From positions 310,001 to 374,000 of the forward strand of contig BDIU01000032.1 in the NCBI GenBank assembly GCA_002118135.1: a stretch of DNA of 64,000 nt. The letters are read 5' to 3'. The DNA comes from Trebouxia sp. TZW2008. Taxonomy: Eukaryota > Chlorophyta > Trebouxiophyceae > Trebouxiales > Trebouxiaceae. Under the pieces are notes generated by a model. That model searched no databases. It saw only the letters and a program-made list of their open reading frames with translations, and was not told where the DNA came from. The position numbers were made by a program, and so were the translations under genes. Positions 45,501-55,131 of the stretch are shown here, in pieces. Numbering within the stretch: the first letter of the stretch is position 1; each line of letters starts with the position of its first letter.

Positions 45501-48500
45501 GTTGGCTTGCAGCATGAGATGTTGGGGAGAGCTTGCATAACAATGTCAGAACTGCTGAGCAACTTGCAGCTGGGAATTGGCATTGCCAAGCATTCTTCTT
45601 ATCATGATGCACAGGTGAGGATCAGCTTCCGGGTCTCTCACCTCAACTGGCATTGAAACGTACGCTACGATTGCTTCTTCTTCAAAGCAGCAACTTGAGA
45701 CTTCACTTGTTTCAGCATATGCAATCTGCCTGACTTTGACACACATGTCCACAGCTTCAGCAAGATATGCCTGGCTGCAGATCCTGGGCAAGCATGGAGA
45801 ATCACTGGGCGTCATCAAATTTGCTGCATCTTCTTGCAAGCCCGTCACTCCCAGGCAGGCAGCTCTCATGCAGCAGCAGCAGCAGCAGCAGCAGATGCTA
45901 GCACAGTCACATGCAGCAGAGTCTGCCAGTACGAGTATCAGCAGCGACAGCAGTGCCCATCTGATCAGCAAGGAACGTGTTGAGTCAAGCAGGCAACAGC
46001 AAGTGCTACAGTATCCTGCAAAGCAGGATGGTGCTAACAGGAAAGTCATTGCAAATCAGAACAGCACAGTCACAGGGGCAGATGCAATACCTGCTGAATG
46101 GCATGCGCATGGGTCTCAATGCAGCAGTGTTGACAGCCAGATTTCTGCAGCAGCTGAGCCTAATGCTAGCTCCTACAGCAGCAGAAGAGACGAGGATGTA
46201 GAGTCCCTGATCTCATCAGATTCAGGTGTGAAGAGGCCGCATCTATTGGTCGTTTGCGGCATCTGTAGTACCACTTGATGTTTTTCTCTGCGCATCAGCT
46301 GCTGCCAGACCCTGCACAATGAGTGCTCATTTACAGCAAGATGCAGATCTCACAGTGTACAGCGCCAATCAGGTTGCAAGCCCGTGCCTGTTTTGCTGAA
46401 GCTCGCATCAGACAAATTTGCGCAATGGCTCAAAATGGGTGCTGCTGGCAGAAGGCTGCACTGCAAACTATGCATTTTGCAACTGCCCCAACAAAGTTCA
46501 CGTGCTGCAGCAGAGGAGGCAGAAGCTGTTGGGTTGGTGGAGAATGGAGAGGCATCAGTCAGCCGGCAGGGCTCAGGCCATGAGGATCCAGAGGCCAGAA
46601 CAACCGCTGACAGCGTGCTGGATTCAGTGTTGAGGCAGGTGGCAGGCATGCCTGGGCACCATGCTTCGCCGCAACAGCTTGGCAGCTGTGCTGTGACGGA
46701 GAAAAATAAGAGGCGTGCATCTTCTGGTGTGCCATCACACGTTGCCAGCAGACGCACAACCACTGACAGTGTCCTGGACAGGTTGGTGCAGCAGGTGCAC
46801 ACTGAAGCTCAGGGAAATTGCATGCCTGCTGACGAGCCTAGCTCACAGCCAACCAGCCAGCAGTTGCATCCAGATGACTCGATTTCGATCCCTCCTCAGA
46901 CTGCAACCCCTCCAGGATCAGCGACAACTGACACTGTTGGGCACAGCACTACTGGGCAAGCTGACCACTGGTCTCAGCAACAGCCTCAACTGCAGTCTGT
47001 GCCCAGCGCTGCAAGGCCAGCCAGGCAGAGACCAACAGCTGACTCTATTGAGCACAGCACTACTGAGCAAGCAGAGGACTGGTCACAGCAGCAGGCTCAA
47101 GCACAGTCTATGCCAAACACTGTAGGGCCAGCCAGGCAGAGACGCACAGCTGACTCTGTGTTGAGTGACATACTAGATGATGTAGAAGGAGCTGAGCAAG
47201 CGTCTGTGGACACTTTGCTTGACGGGGTACTGAATGAAGTGGCTGGTGCTGCTAGCCGCCAGAGAACCACTGCTGACAGTGTGTTGGATGCCATGCTGAA
47301 TGACCTGGCTATAAGTCAGCCTATGCAAGCTCACGCTAATGCGGTGAGTTTTCTGCGTGCCTTACAAATTGTAAATTCTAGGTTGTGGGGCAGTGTGCAG
47401 AGGGAAGTTTTGCACAACTGCAACCAACAAATCAACAGCATTGCAAGAACGCTGCATTCTTTTGGTTAGCAATCACCTGAAGCAGCTTGAGCAGTCCTTT
47501 TTGACATGTCATGCAACAGGTTGTTTTGCACATAGTGACAAATCATGATGCATCCTCATTTAGCGTCTGCCAGCATCTTCTGAAGCCCTGGCTGCTGATC
47601 TCAGCAGCTCACAGTCATCTAAGGGCATCAACCTCAAAACCTTGGTCATCAGGCATAACTCCATACCATCACCAGTCATTTGCGTACACGCAGCATGGCC
47701 ACATTGCCTTGTATGAGCAAGTGAGACAGGACCATGTTACTAAGCGGTTGAGACAGCTCCATGTTGCTGAGCATTTGAGATAGGTCCATCCTACCAAGCA
47801 AGTGAGCTACCAAGCAAGTGAGACACGGCCACGTTACTGAGCAACTGAGACATGTCCATGTCACTGCAGAACTGAGATGTGTACATGTCACTGAGCGACT
47901 GAAATATGTCCATATTATATGGCTCTGCAGGATGAAGAAGCAGACGAGGTGGGCAGCACTTATTTTGCCAGCCCTAGAGCAATGCTGCCCTCTGCTGCTC
48001 AGCCCCTGTCTGTGAAAGGCAGAGCCCGGTATGGGCCTACTCACAGCATGGATGGCTTGCAAGCGCCTAGCACTTCACAAGTCTGCTGTCCCCTTCCCTC
48101 TTGCAAGCCGCAGGTAGACTTTGCCATGCTGGCCAGAGATCTACACTGCTTGCCTTCCTTTGCTTTTCCTTGCCTCACATGAATTTTCATTACCTTGAAT
48201 GACCTTACCTCCAGCATGCACAGTGTGCCCACTTGATGATGCAGCAGCTTCTGGCGGCACATGCCTCTGCAATGACTGCTGGCTGCAACACCTGTTGCCA
48301 TTACCTTATGCACTGTCAGCTTTCTGGGCTTTCTGCTGCAACAGTCTCTGCAGGCATGTGACAAGTCACGCTTTGTCTTGTGGAGTCAAAGTACAACTCA
48401 CGTCACTTGACGCAGTCAGTTGGTGATCTAAGGGTAAAGTGTTCTTCCATTGAGCTCTGGTCACAGGCCTACTTCCGCATTGTGCATATTTGAACGCCTG

Positions 48501-50076
48501 ATGCATGTGCATGTGTGCATACCTGATGTGTGCGCATATGTGCATGCCTGATGTGTGTGCATATGTGCATGCCTGATCTGTGCTTCATAATGCAGGACTA
48601 GCCAAATTTGGAGAGCAACAATGTGATCTGCATATGTGCATGTCTGATGTGTACTCCGTCTGCAGATCTTGTCCAAACACTGCTTGCCTTGTGTTTTGCA
48701 TATGCGCATGCCTGATGTCTGCTCCATAACGCAGGACTGACCAGATATGGACAGCAGCATTTTGTCCTGCAGTTTTGCATGCCAGATATGTTCTCAGTCT
48801 GCAGGATTGGCCAAACAATGCTTGCCCTGTGTTCTGCATATGTGCGTGCCTGATGTGTGCTCCATAATGCAGGACTGGCCAGATTTGGATAGCAACATTG
48901 TGATCTGCATTGAGCAGCTGGAGCTGGCGCAGCACTTGCAGCAAGATGATGCTGTTCAGACTCTGCTAGTGATGTACAACTTTCTGCCGCAGTTCTGCCA
49001 GTCAGTCCAGCAGCAATGCACGCAGCCTCTGGCCAAGCAGACAGTCATGCAATTTGACCATGCTGTGGTGAGCCCCTGAGACTACAAAGTGCTGTCTTTG
49101 TGCCTGGCACCTGTTAGGGCTGGGATTTTCCCAAACTACTTCTGGCTACTGCCCTGATGTCAGATGGAAGATCCTGCTGCATTGCTCGGGAACAGTGTTG
49201 CTCGTGCTTGTAAATGTGATGTTAAAACACCGTGTGCCTTGATGCAAACAATTAATGCCTGACTGGCACTAGCTTGCATTCATGCATCTGGTGGCGCGCA
49301 CGTCTTGAATGACTGCCTGAGCTGCAAAGCTCCCCTGACATTTGCCTGGTACGAGTCTAGCAGGTATGGCAGGACATGCCCAATGGCAACACAGCGACAT
49401 CATTTTGTAACGACTGCTTTGGTTCCTAAAGAAAACTGTCTGTATATTGGATTGTCATTATTCAGGGTGCCATTGCAAGCAGAGTGCGGTGGTTGGTCAC
49501 AAAACGCATTGTCCCTACATTGAGGATGTCCTGACATTGAGTGTCCTTACAAAAGAAGTTAATGTGTAGATTTAATGTGATTGTATGTCCAGTCTGATGT
49601 GTGACTGCAGGCTTATGCTGTGGGGACAGCCAGCAGTGAACATCTCAAAGCCAGGCAGCAAGTGCAGAATCAACTTCATTCTGCAGATGAGGCTGTTGTG
49701 CCTGTGTGCCTTGTCAGTGTCATGAATGGTCAGCAAACAGCAACAGCGCAGTCAGACTACCACCAGTGTGGATCTGCTGACATCAATCTGCAGGTAAGCT
49801 CAATTTTGCTGAGCGCCAAACATGCATACACCTTATGCCCATTAGCAACTGAGTAAACAGTGACTGTGAAAAGCAGCGTAATCATTGCAGAGCTGTCGCT
49901 CACTTAAACACATCAGGTACCTGATTGCTAAGTCTTTGATGATTTGATTGCAGGCCATCTATGAGCTTGATAGGGATCTCATACATCACAAGTTGCCTAT
50001 GCTCACTGCTGAGAAGCAACATGTGGCTGATCTCATCATTTCAGTTAGAGCAATGCAGGCCATCAGCCAGATGTAA
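39532..50076 (+). CDS. RPGRIP1L-like ciliary transition-zone protein with degenerate EF-hand pair
   Basis: Exons include 39532-39660, 39733-39818, 39888-40169, 40412-41849, 42189-42312, 42676-42870, about 43252-43383, about 43696-43799, about 44008-44169, about 44355-44565, about 44931-45075, about 45400-45613, about 45750-46234, about 46370-47343, about 47925-48112, about 48871-49067, about 49612-49793 and about 49954-50076; about 1,780 residues. Order: N-terminal coiled coil beginning near NFLHMQEEYYRLKQTE, a helical pair like EF-hands (FDPEHYGSITKD, VYDSKSTGAIDT), more coiled coil, then a C2 domain (ADDENILEVHIAAAELS to VIEADLFQETDEAEECM). The C-terminus has SNIVICIEQLELAQHL and ends VRAMQAISQM, matching the last domain of RPGRIP1/RPGRIP1L, which binds RPGR in animals. 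The family anchors the ciliary gate. Calcium ligands in the EF-like loops are mostly lost. A CAG run codes about nine Gln near 45.87 kb. Confidence 0.82.
42003..42120 (+). repeat. Two tandem 72-bp units in an intron
   Basis: AAAGTCTGTGAGCTGGGTCA and GGTCCCAAGATGATG occur at 42003-42047 and again at 42075-42117. They lie in the intron between exons ending 41849 and starting 42189, next to neither exon boundary. Confidence 0.75.
46590..47335 (+). repeat. Repeated TADSVLD peptide motif within the RPGRIP1L-like exon
   Basis: The exon at about 46.37-47.34 kb codes for at least six copies of a motif like T-T-A-D-S-V-L-D followed by a short amphipathic helix (DSVLRQVAGM, DRLVQQVHTE, SDILDDVEGA, DGVLNEVAGA, DAMLNDLA). 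Between them lie Gln/Ser/Pro-rich linkers, two of which (HSTTGQADHWSQQQ, HSTTEQAEDWSQQQ) are also duplicates. Confidence 0.85.
47690..47925 (+). repeat. Short tandem repeats before an acceptor
   Basis: About seven degenerate units of 28 to 33 bases built on CTGAGCAACTGAGACATGTC with CATGTTACT. They fill the intron just upstream of the exon at about 47925. Confidence 0.7.
48485..48900 (+). repeat. Intronic repeats ending at an exon boundary
   Basis: Two nested repeat types: short units GTGCATGCCTGATGTGTGCA at 48490-48580, and longer units of about 120 bases with the core TGCTCCATAATGCAGGACTG at about 48580, 48720 and 48850. The last longer unit supplies the AATGCAG acceptor and the first codons (GACTGGCCAGATTTGGATAG) of the exon at about 48871; earlier copies read GACTAGCCAAATTTGG and GACTGACCAGATATGG. 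Confidence 0.75.
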
Positions 50077-50590
50077 ACAATGCTGATCACCCTCAACTGT
50101 TTGTCAGCTGAGTGTGCAACGACTGCATCCTGCACAGGCTGCCAGATGCTCTGCACTGTTTCCTATAGCGCCATGATTGATAGCTACTTTCAGCCATGTC
50201 ATGCATCTTCATGACATCAAATGCTGGTCATGACAACAGGACTAGTGCCTGTGATGCAAGCAGCTTGACACAGCCCATGAGGCTCTTGATTTTTGACCCT
50301 ATTCCCGTGTTGCTTTGAAACTGGCAGAGCTGCTGCTGCTTGTGCCTGAGCTGGTCAAAGATGACTCATCAGACCGATGAACACATGCAACCAAAGGAAG
50401 AAGAGGATCAAGTGATCACACTGTCCGGCGTGCACGTTATTGAACCTTTTGAAGGTTCTCTCTCGCACCGTAATCGCAGGTTCACGCTCAGACAAGGCCG
50501 GTGACATATCGGAAACGAGACTCGTGACGCACCATCAGTTCTTGATCAGTTCGACGGCGCAAAGCCAAGGTCTGCACGAGTTCGCCTGAG
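50077..50590. promoter_or_regulatory. Intergenic region with the NDUFS7 promoter
   Basis: About 510 bases. TGTAA overlaps the RPGRIP1L stop itself (50072-50076). From about 50430 to 50590 the sequence becomes richer in CG dinucleotides, as expected for a promoter and 5' UTR. No extra gene seen. Confidence 0.45.
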
Positions 50591-51302
50591 ATGGCGTCCG
50601 CTCTTAAGCAAGCAGGTTCAGCGTTGAGCAAGTCAGTGGCCCCGGCTCCTGGTCCAAGCAACAGCGCACAGTACGTGGTCTCGAAGCTGGATCAGCTTGT
50701 CAACTGGGCTCGGCAAGGTTCAATGTGGCCTATGACCTTTGGGCTGGCCTGCTGTGCTGTGGAGATGATGCACACTGGAGCAGCCAGATACGACCTGGAT
50801 CGGTTCGGCATCATCTTCAGACCTAGTCCTAGGCAATCAGACGTCATGATTGTAGCCGGTACATTGACAAACAAGATGGCACCTGCTCTGCGCAAGGTTT
50901 ATGACCAGGTTAGCAAAGCTCACTGCTGGCAGCCAGTACCCATGTTTTCCTGCATGCGAACCCTGGGGTAGCTTTATTAAGATGTGCTGATGCTGCCAAT
51001 GATTTTTTAGTGCGCTAATGCTTTGCAATAAGCTAATGGTTCAACGCTGATTTCTTATCCATTTTCATGTTTGCTTGCAGATGCCTGAGCCTAGGTGGGT
51101 CATTTCCATGGGCTCATGTGCAAATGGTGGCGGCTACTACCACTACTCCTACTCAGTTGTCAGAGGATGTGATCGAATTGTGCCAGTAGACATTTATGTG
51201 CCTGGATGTCCGCCAACAGCAGAGGGGCTGATGTACGGCCTATTGCAGCTTCAAAAGAAGATTGCCAAGACAAAGAAGACGCAGATCTGGCTGAACAAGT
51301 AG
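50591..51302 (+). CDS. NDUFS7: Mitochondrial complex I subunit NDUFS7 / PSST (20 kDa)
   Basis: Exons 50591-50908 and 51081-51302 give 179 residues. The subunit holds iron-sulfur cluster N2, the last electron carrier before ubiquinone in NADH dehydrogenase of the inner mitochondrial membrane. All four cluster cysteines are present: the tandem pair in [12 protein letters not shown] (residues 54 and 55), [10 protein letters not shown] (119) and [10 protein letters not shown] (149). Other blocks: [40 protein letters not shown] and [20 protein letters not shown]. The first 25 residues (Ala, Ser, Lys, no acidic) fit a short mitochondrial presequence. The C-terminus ends in TQIWLNK, shorter than bacterial NuoB. 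Confidence 0.97.
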
Positions 51303-51992
51303 ATTGCTGCAACCCGTGTCATTCTACAGTAGCATACAGGCCCATTTCATAGAGTGACAATCTCTGACTTTAGCAACGCACAGGCAGGCTGTTGCCATAC
51401 AGGTCATATTGAGGTACATGTATGGCATTTGAGCATTTTATTTGTGTACTCCTTCAATTCAATATCTTTGTTTATTTGTTTGTGGTATGGTGTGTTCTAG
51501 TCAGCTGCAATCAACAATCCTGCAAGCATGCTTCTCTTGAACAGTTGCAGCAGGCTTGTCTGTGCAGCAGCAATTGCAATAGACGGCATGTAAGCTCCTT
51601 TCAGTGTTAGGTGTACCATTTCAATGTTGTTTAAAGCACAGCAAACTTGAGGCTCAGTCACAGCCGCTTGCAACATGGCCTTTGCATGGCGCCAGGAGTG
51701 CTGTACGGAGGGTTGAATATCAATCAAATGCATTGTACTGCCAATCATGATTTCACTTCTGTTCATGACAAAAGCAGCACAGCTGTCAACGATTCTCTAG
51801 TTGCAATACACCTGGACAGCACAAAGCTGAAACCCCTGCCGAGTGTTGCAGCTGGGGTGTGCACAAAGCCATTGCGGCATTGAGTATGCAACCCTACCAA
51901 GGCACCACCTGCCCATATCATAAAGGGCATGTAGCACCTGCTACATCTATGCATCCCTCAAACTGGCACAGCCTTGCAGCAGCATGCATGCA
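51303..51992. other. Convergent intergenic region
   Basis: Almost 700 bases between the stops of NDUFS7 and CSN3. Minus-strand frames at 51497-51954 exist but have no start context, no partner exons and no family features. I read the region as 3' UTRs. Confidence 0.5.
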
Positions 51993-54753
51993 TCAGCCAT
52001 CCTGAAGGGAATATGCGAGTGATTGTGGCTCTGCATCAATGTCTGAAGGGTCGTCAGGGAACCTGTCTGCTCTGTCTTTTGAGTAAAGCTTGCTCACATA
52101 CGCAGGGTCAAGTGACACCTGGAAACAGAATCAAATTCACATTGTTGGCATTGGCATGTTGGCATGTAGGCTGCTTTCAGAGAGGCGCACAGCACAGCTG
52201 CTGCCGCAGCATGCAGGCACCAAAGACTGGCAAGGGGCACCTGCAAACATTTACCTGTGTGTTGACCTCTTGAAGCTTCTTGGCCAGCGAGAAGGAACTT
52301 TGGACGACGCTGTCAAGATGATGCAACGCTGCTGGGCTAGTGTATTGCTCTGGGTCCTCCAAGAAGCGAACCATGCCAGCTGAGGCATCTATTTCAGCAA
52401 ATATCTCACCAGCATCTACCATCCTGCACAATGATGCAGCAAAGACAGTCTGACCAAGTTGAAGAAGAGAGCCGTCTGCAAAAAAATGCGGTCTTATGTC
52501 AGCACGCTGATGCTGGTCAGCACAACAGTACTCAAGCACATTCAACGTAAGAAACTACAGAACGCTTGTCACAGGGTGTATCACAGGTTGTGTCACAGGG
52601 TGTAGCAGGCTGTGTAGCATCCCTATACAGTCATTCCTTCTCATCAGGATAATCTTACTGTAAAGACAATGCAGTTGGGATAAGCTGCGTTCTGACTGCA
52701 TGGTCTTTTGAGAAAAGTCTGTTGAAAATCTCTGGAGAAAAGACAATGTGTTGTGATGACAATCTCCTCAGGATCAAATGCACTTGTCATATCACAGAAG
52801 ACACTGTAGCAACACCTGAGGATGTGACCCTCAGCTTCAGCAGCACCCTGCAGGCCAACTTGCTGAGCAATATCTGCTAGTGACAAGGTCAGGAATGTCT
52901 GTGTCAACCTTTGTATCGCTCGCTTTGTTCTGCCTGCTAAGACAAGCTTCACCAGACCCATGTTGCCATCCTGCAGCAGCATTTCAAGCTAAGCCACAAA
53001 CAACACTTAGTAGCTGCATGCCTCAAGGCGCTGAGTCTCAATAGTTTAAGCCTCAATGCTTTGAGCCTCCGTGTATACACACACAGCTTGGAACACATTT
53101 GCCTGAGCCTGTTCTGGAGGCGCAATGCTTCCCATCCTCACAGATGCTGACTTGATATGCCAATGTGATCATGAACATCTTCTGACTTATATTGGCAATA
53201 CATTGACATAGTGCAGCAGCGCTAACTCAGTTGGACCACAGCTTGGACTTGCCTAGTAAATTCCTCAGCAAAATTTTGGCAAGCATGCAGTGAGTCACAC
53301 ACCTCAGCAAATTTCTCCTGATGCTTCTCAATAGCATTTGGAAGGTCAGACTGCTTTTTGCTTGAGTAAGCAGTCGCTAGATCTGCGTATGCTGGTGCTT
53401 CTGTTTTGATGAAGCGTGTCACTGTCGCAGGGGTGAATTTTGGCAAAGTTTCTACATTGCCTGCAGCAAAGGCACACAGGCATCAGCTCAGCAGAACCCT
53501 TTAGAGGTTGATGCTGCTCAGCAGCAGGGTTTTTGTCCTGGGCAAAAACCCATCTGGAGTCCTCAACCATTGCCAAAGTCTATGCATGTAAGTAGCATTG
53601 TAACAGTTTGGCTGCTGCTCAACAGCTGGTTCAAGAGCGTAAAAAAGGCAGGGCTTACCTGTATGGATCAAAGAGACCAAGGCATACTTCTTCCAGGTGG
53701 CGACTGTGATTGCATTTGTGACGTAGGTTGGCGCTGTGAGGCCTTGCAGGAGCATGTGCAACGCTTCTGGATATCTATGTCGTCCTGCGCAACAGACCGG
53801 GTGAATCACGTCAGGCAAGACCAATAACAATGTTGATACTAATCATGCCCATCACACTTTCTAGCATACATTGCTGAAGGTGTGTGGCAAGACTAGATCA
53901 GCTTGCATCGCCACTCATGTATGCAACCAGACTTTACAGTGTCAACCTAGCTTACCGATGTGTATCATTCCCCCATAGTAGCAGTATAGCAACAAGTCTG
54001 TTGGCTTCATGCTGGTCTTGGCGGGATCAACATCATATATGTTCTGCTCCAGCACCAGTGCTGCTGCGTTGTAATGCTTCGCCTGAAGGCAGCTGCAGAA
54101 AGCAGAAGCACAGTCAGGCAATGTTGCAAATGCCCTCAACTCAAGGTTTTGAGCAAGCCTTGATCATCTTGCCTCAGCGCAAATTCTGCATGAATGGGTG
54201 TGACATGCTCTGGTGTTGGAGCTAGTTTCTGTAAACCATCTTTAAGAGGGGAGACTGCCAGTTTTGGACTGCCCAGAGCAACTGCATGATCTCTGACTTG
54301 TCGGCACAAGCTCACAACTGCAGTGCACACCCACTGAGCTGAGACTCTAGCCGAGCATTGATCAACAACTCTGTATGGCACTTACACTTGTCAGGTGCCA
54401 GTCTGATCTGATTTTCATCACAGAGCGACAAGAACTGCGTTGCCGTTGCAAGGAACTGCTCGTTGCCGTGATCTGGCAGACCCTGGAGTCCAGCAGCATG
54501 CCTGCGGACCAGGCGAATGTCAAGATGACACACACTGGCTAGTCGGAACCGCAAAGCCTTAAGATGCTTACAGCAAGTACAGGTAGCCGAGGCTTTCGCT
54601 GAGGGGGTCAAGGGCTGCAAGCGCATCTGCAAGCTTCTGTTGCTGCCCCTTGAGCGACTCTTCGCTGACTTTCAGTTGGTTGAGGAGCTGCACTAGGTCT
54701 TCACGTCTTGCTGAGTTGCTTTTGATGGCCTGCAATAACTGCTGCAGATTCAT
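51993..54753 (-). CDS. CSN3: COP9 signalosome subunit 3 (CSN3), PCI domain
   Basis: Minus-strand exons 54753-54572, 54501-54386, 54317-54173, 54092-53956, 53784-53659, 53460-53303, 52970-52816, 52423-52255 and 52118-51993 give 437 residues, near the usual 420 to 430, with all phases consistent. The signalosome removes NEDD8 from cullins; CSN3 is a structural PCI subunit. Diagnostic blocks: LQAKHYNAAALVLEQNIYDV, PTDLLLYCYYGGMIHIG, RYPEALHMLLQGLTAPTYVT, VATWKKYALVSLIHTGK, then the PCI part (LTLSLADIAQQVGLQGAAEA, EIFAEIDASAGMVRFLEDPE) and a tail starting VSLDPAYVSKLYSKDR. Exon 3 ends GCTGAG/GCAAGA and joins the next exon in phase, so this intron is of the GC-AG class. The start faces SPY across a 378-base promoter region. 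Confidence 0.93.
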
Positions 54754-55131
54754 GCTGACTCTGACCGGTCAAGCGAAGAGCGCATGCAACACGCACAATG
54801 TATGTAATTCTCTCAAAGACAAGCCGTACAGAAGCCAGGCTTGCAAGCCTACTGAAAAGCTTGGCTTGGGAAGTGCGCAAGGCAAAGCATGGGGCTAGCT
54901 AGCACAGCATGGGGCGTTCTCGGACCAGCCTCTCTAGAACCAAAGGAGCTTCTTTGTTGGCTGCCATGCTAGGTCGCGGTAAATTGTCAGCCAATGAGCC
55001 TGCGCACATGCTGCGCATGAGCTGCAGCATCTGCTGGTGATGCCTTCGCTGAAGTTGGGAGCTTGTGCTGACAGGCTGGTCGATCAAGCCTTCAGTCTCT
55101 GCCGTGCGTCCTGGCCCAGCGCACGCCTGCG
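54754..55131. promoter_or_regulatory. Divergent promoter of CSN3 and SPY
   Basis: About 380 bases between the two start codons. CG-rich near SPY. No TATA box recognised. Confidence 0.5.

Noticed and set aside
45866..45895. CAG microsatellite as a possible regulatory or unstable element
   Set aside because: It is short (about eight to nine units) and in frame as polyglutamine. Nothing beyond an ordinary coding microsatellite.
51497..51954. Minus-strand frames between NDUFS7 and CSN3
   Set aside because: Two short frames without start context or family features lie in what should be the 3' UTRs of two convergent genes.
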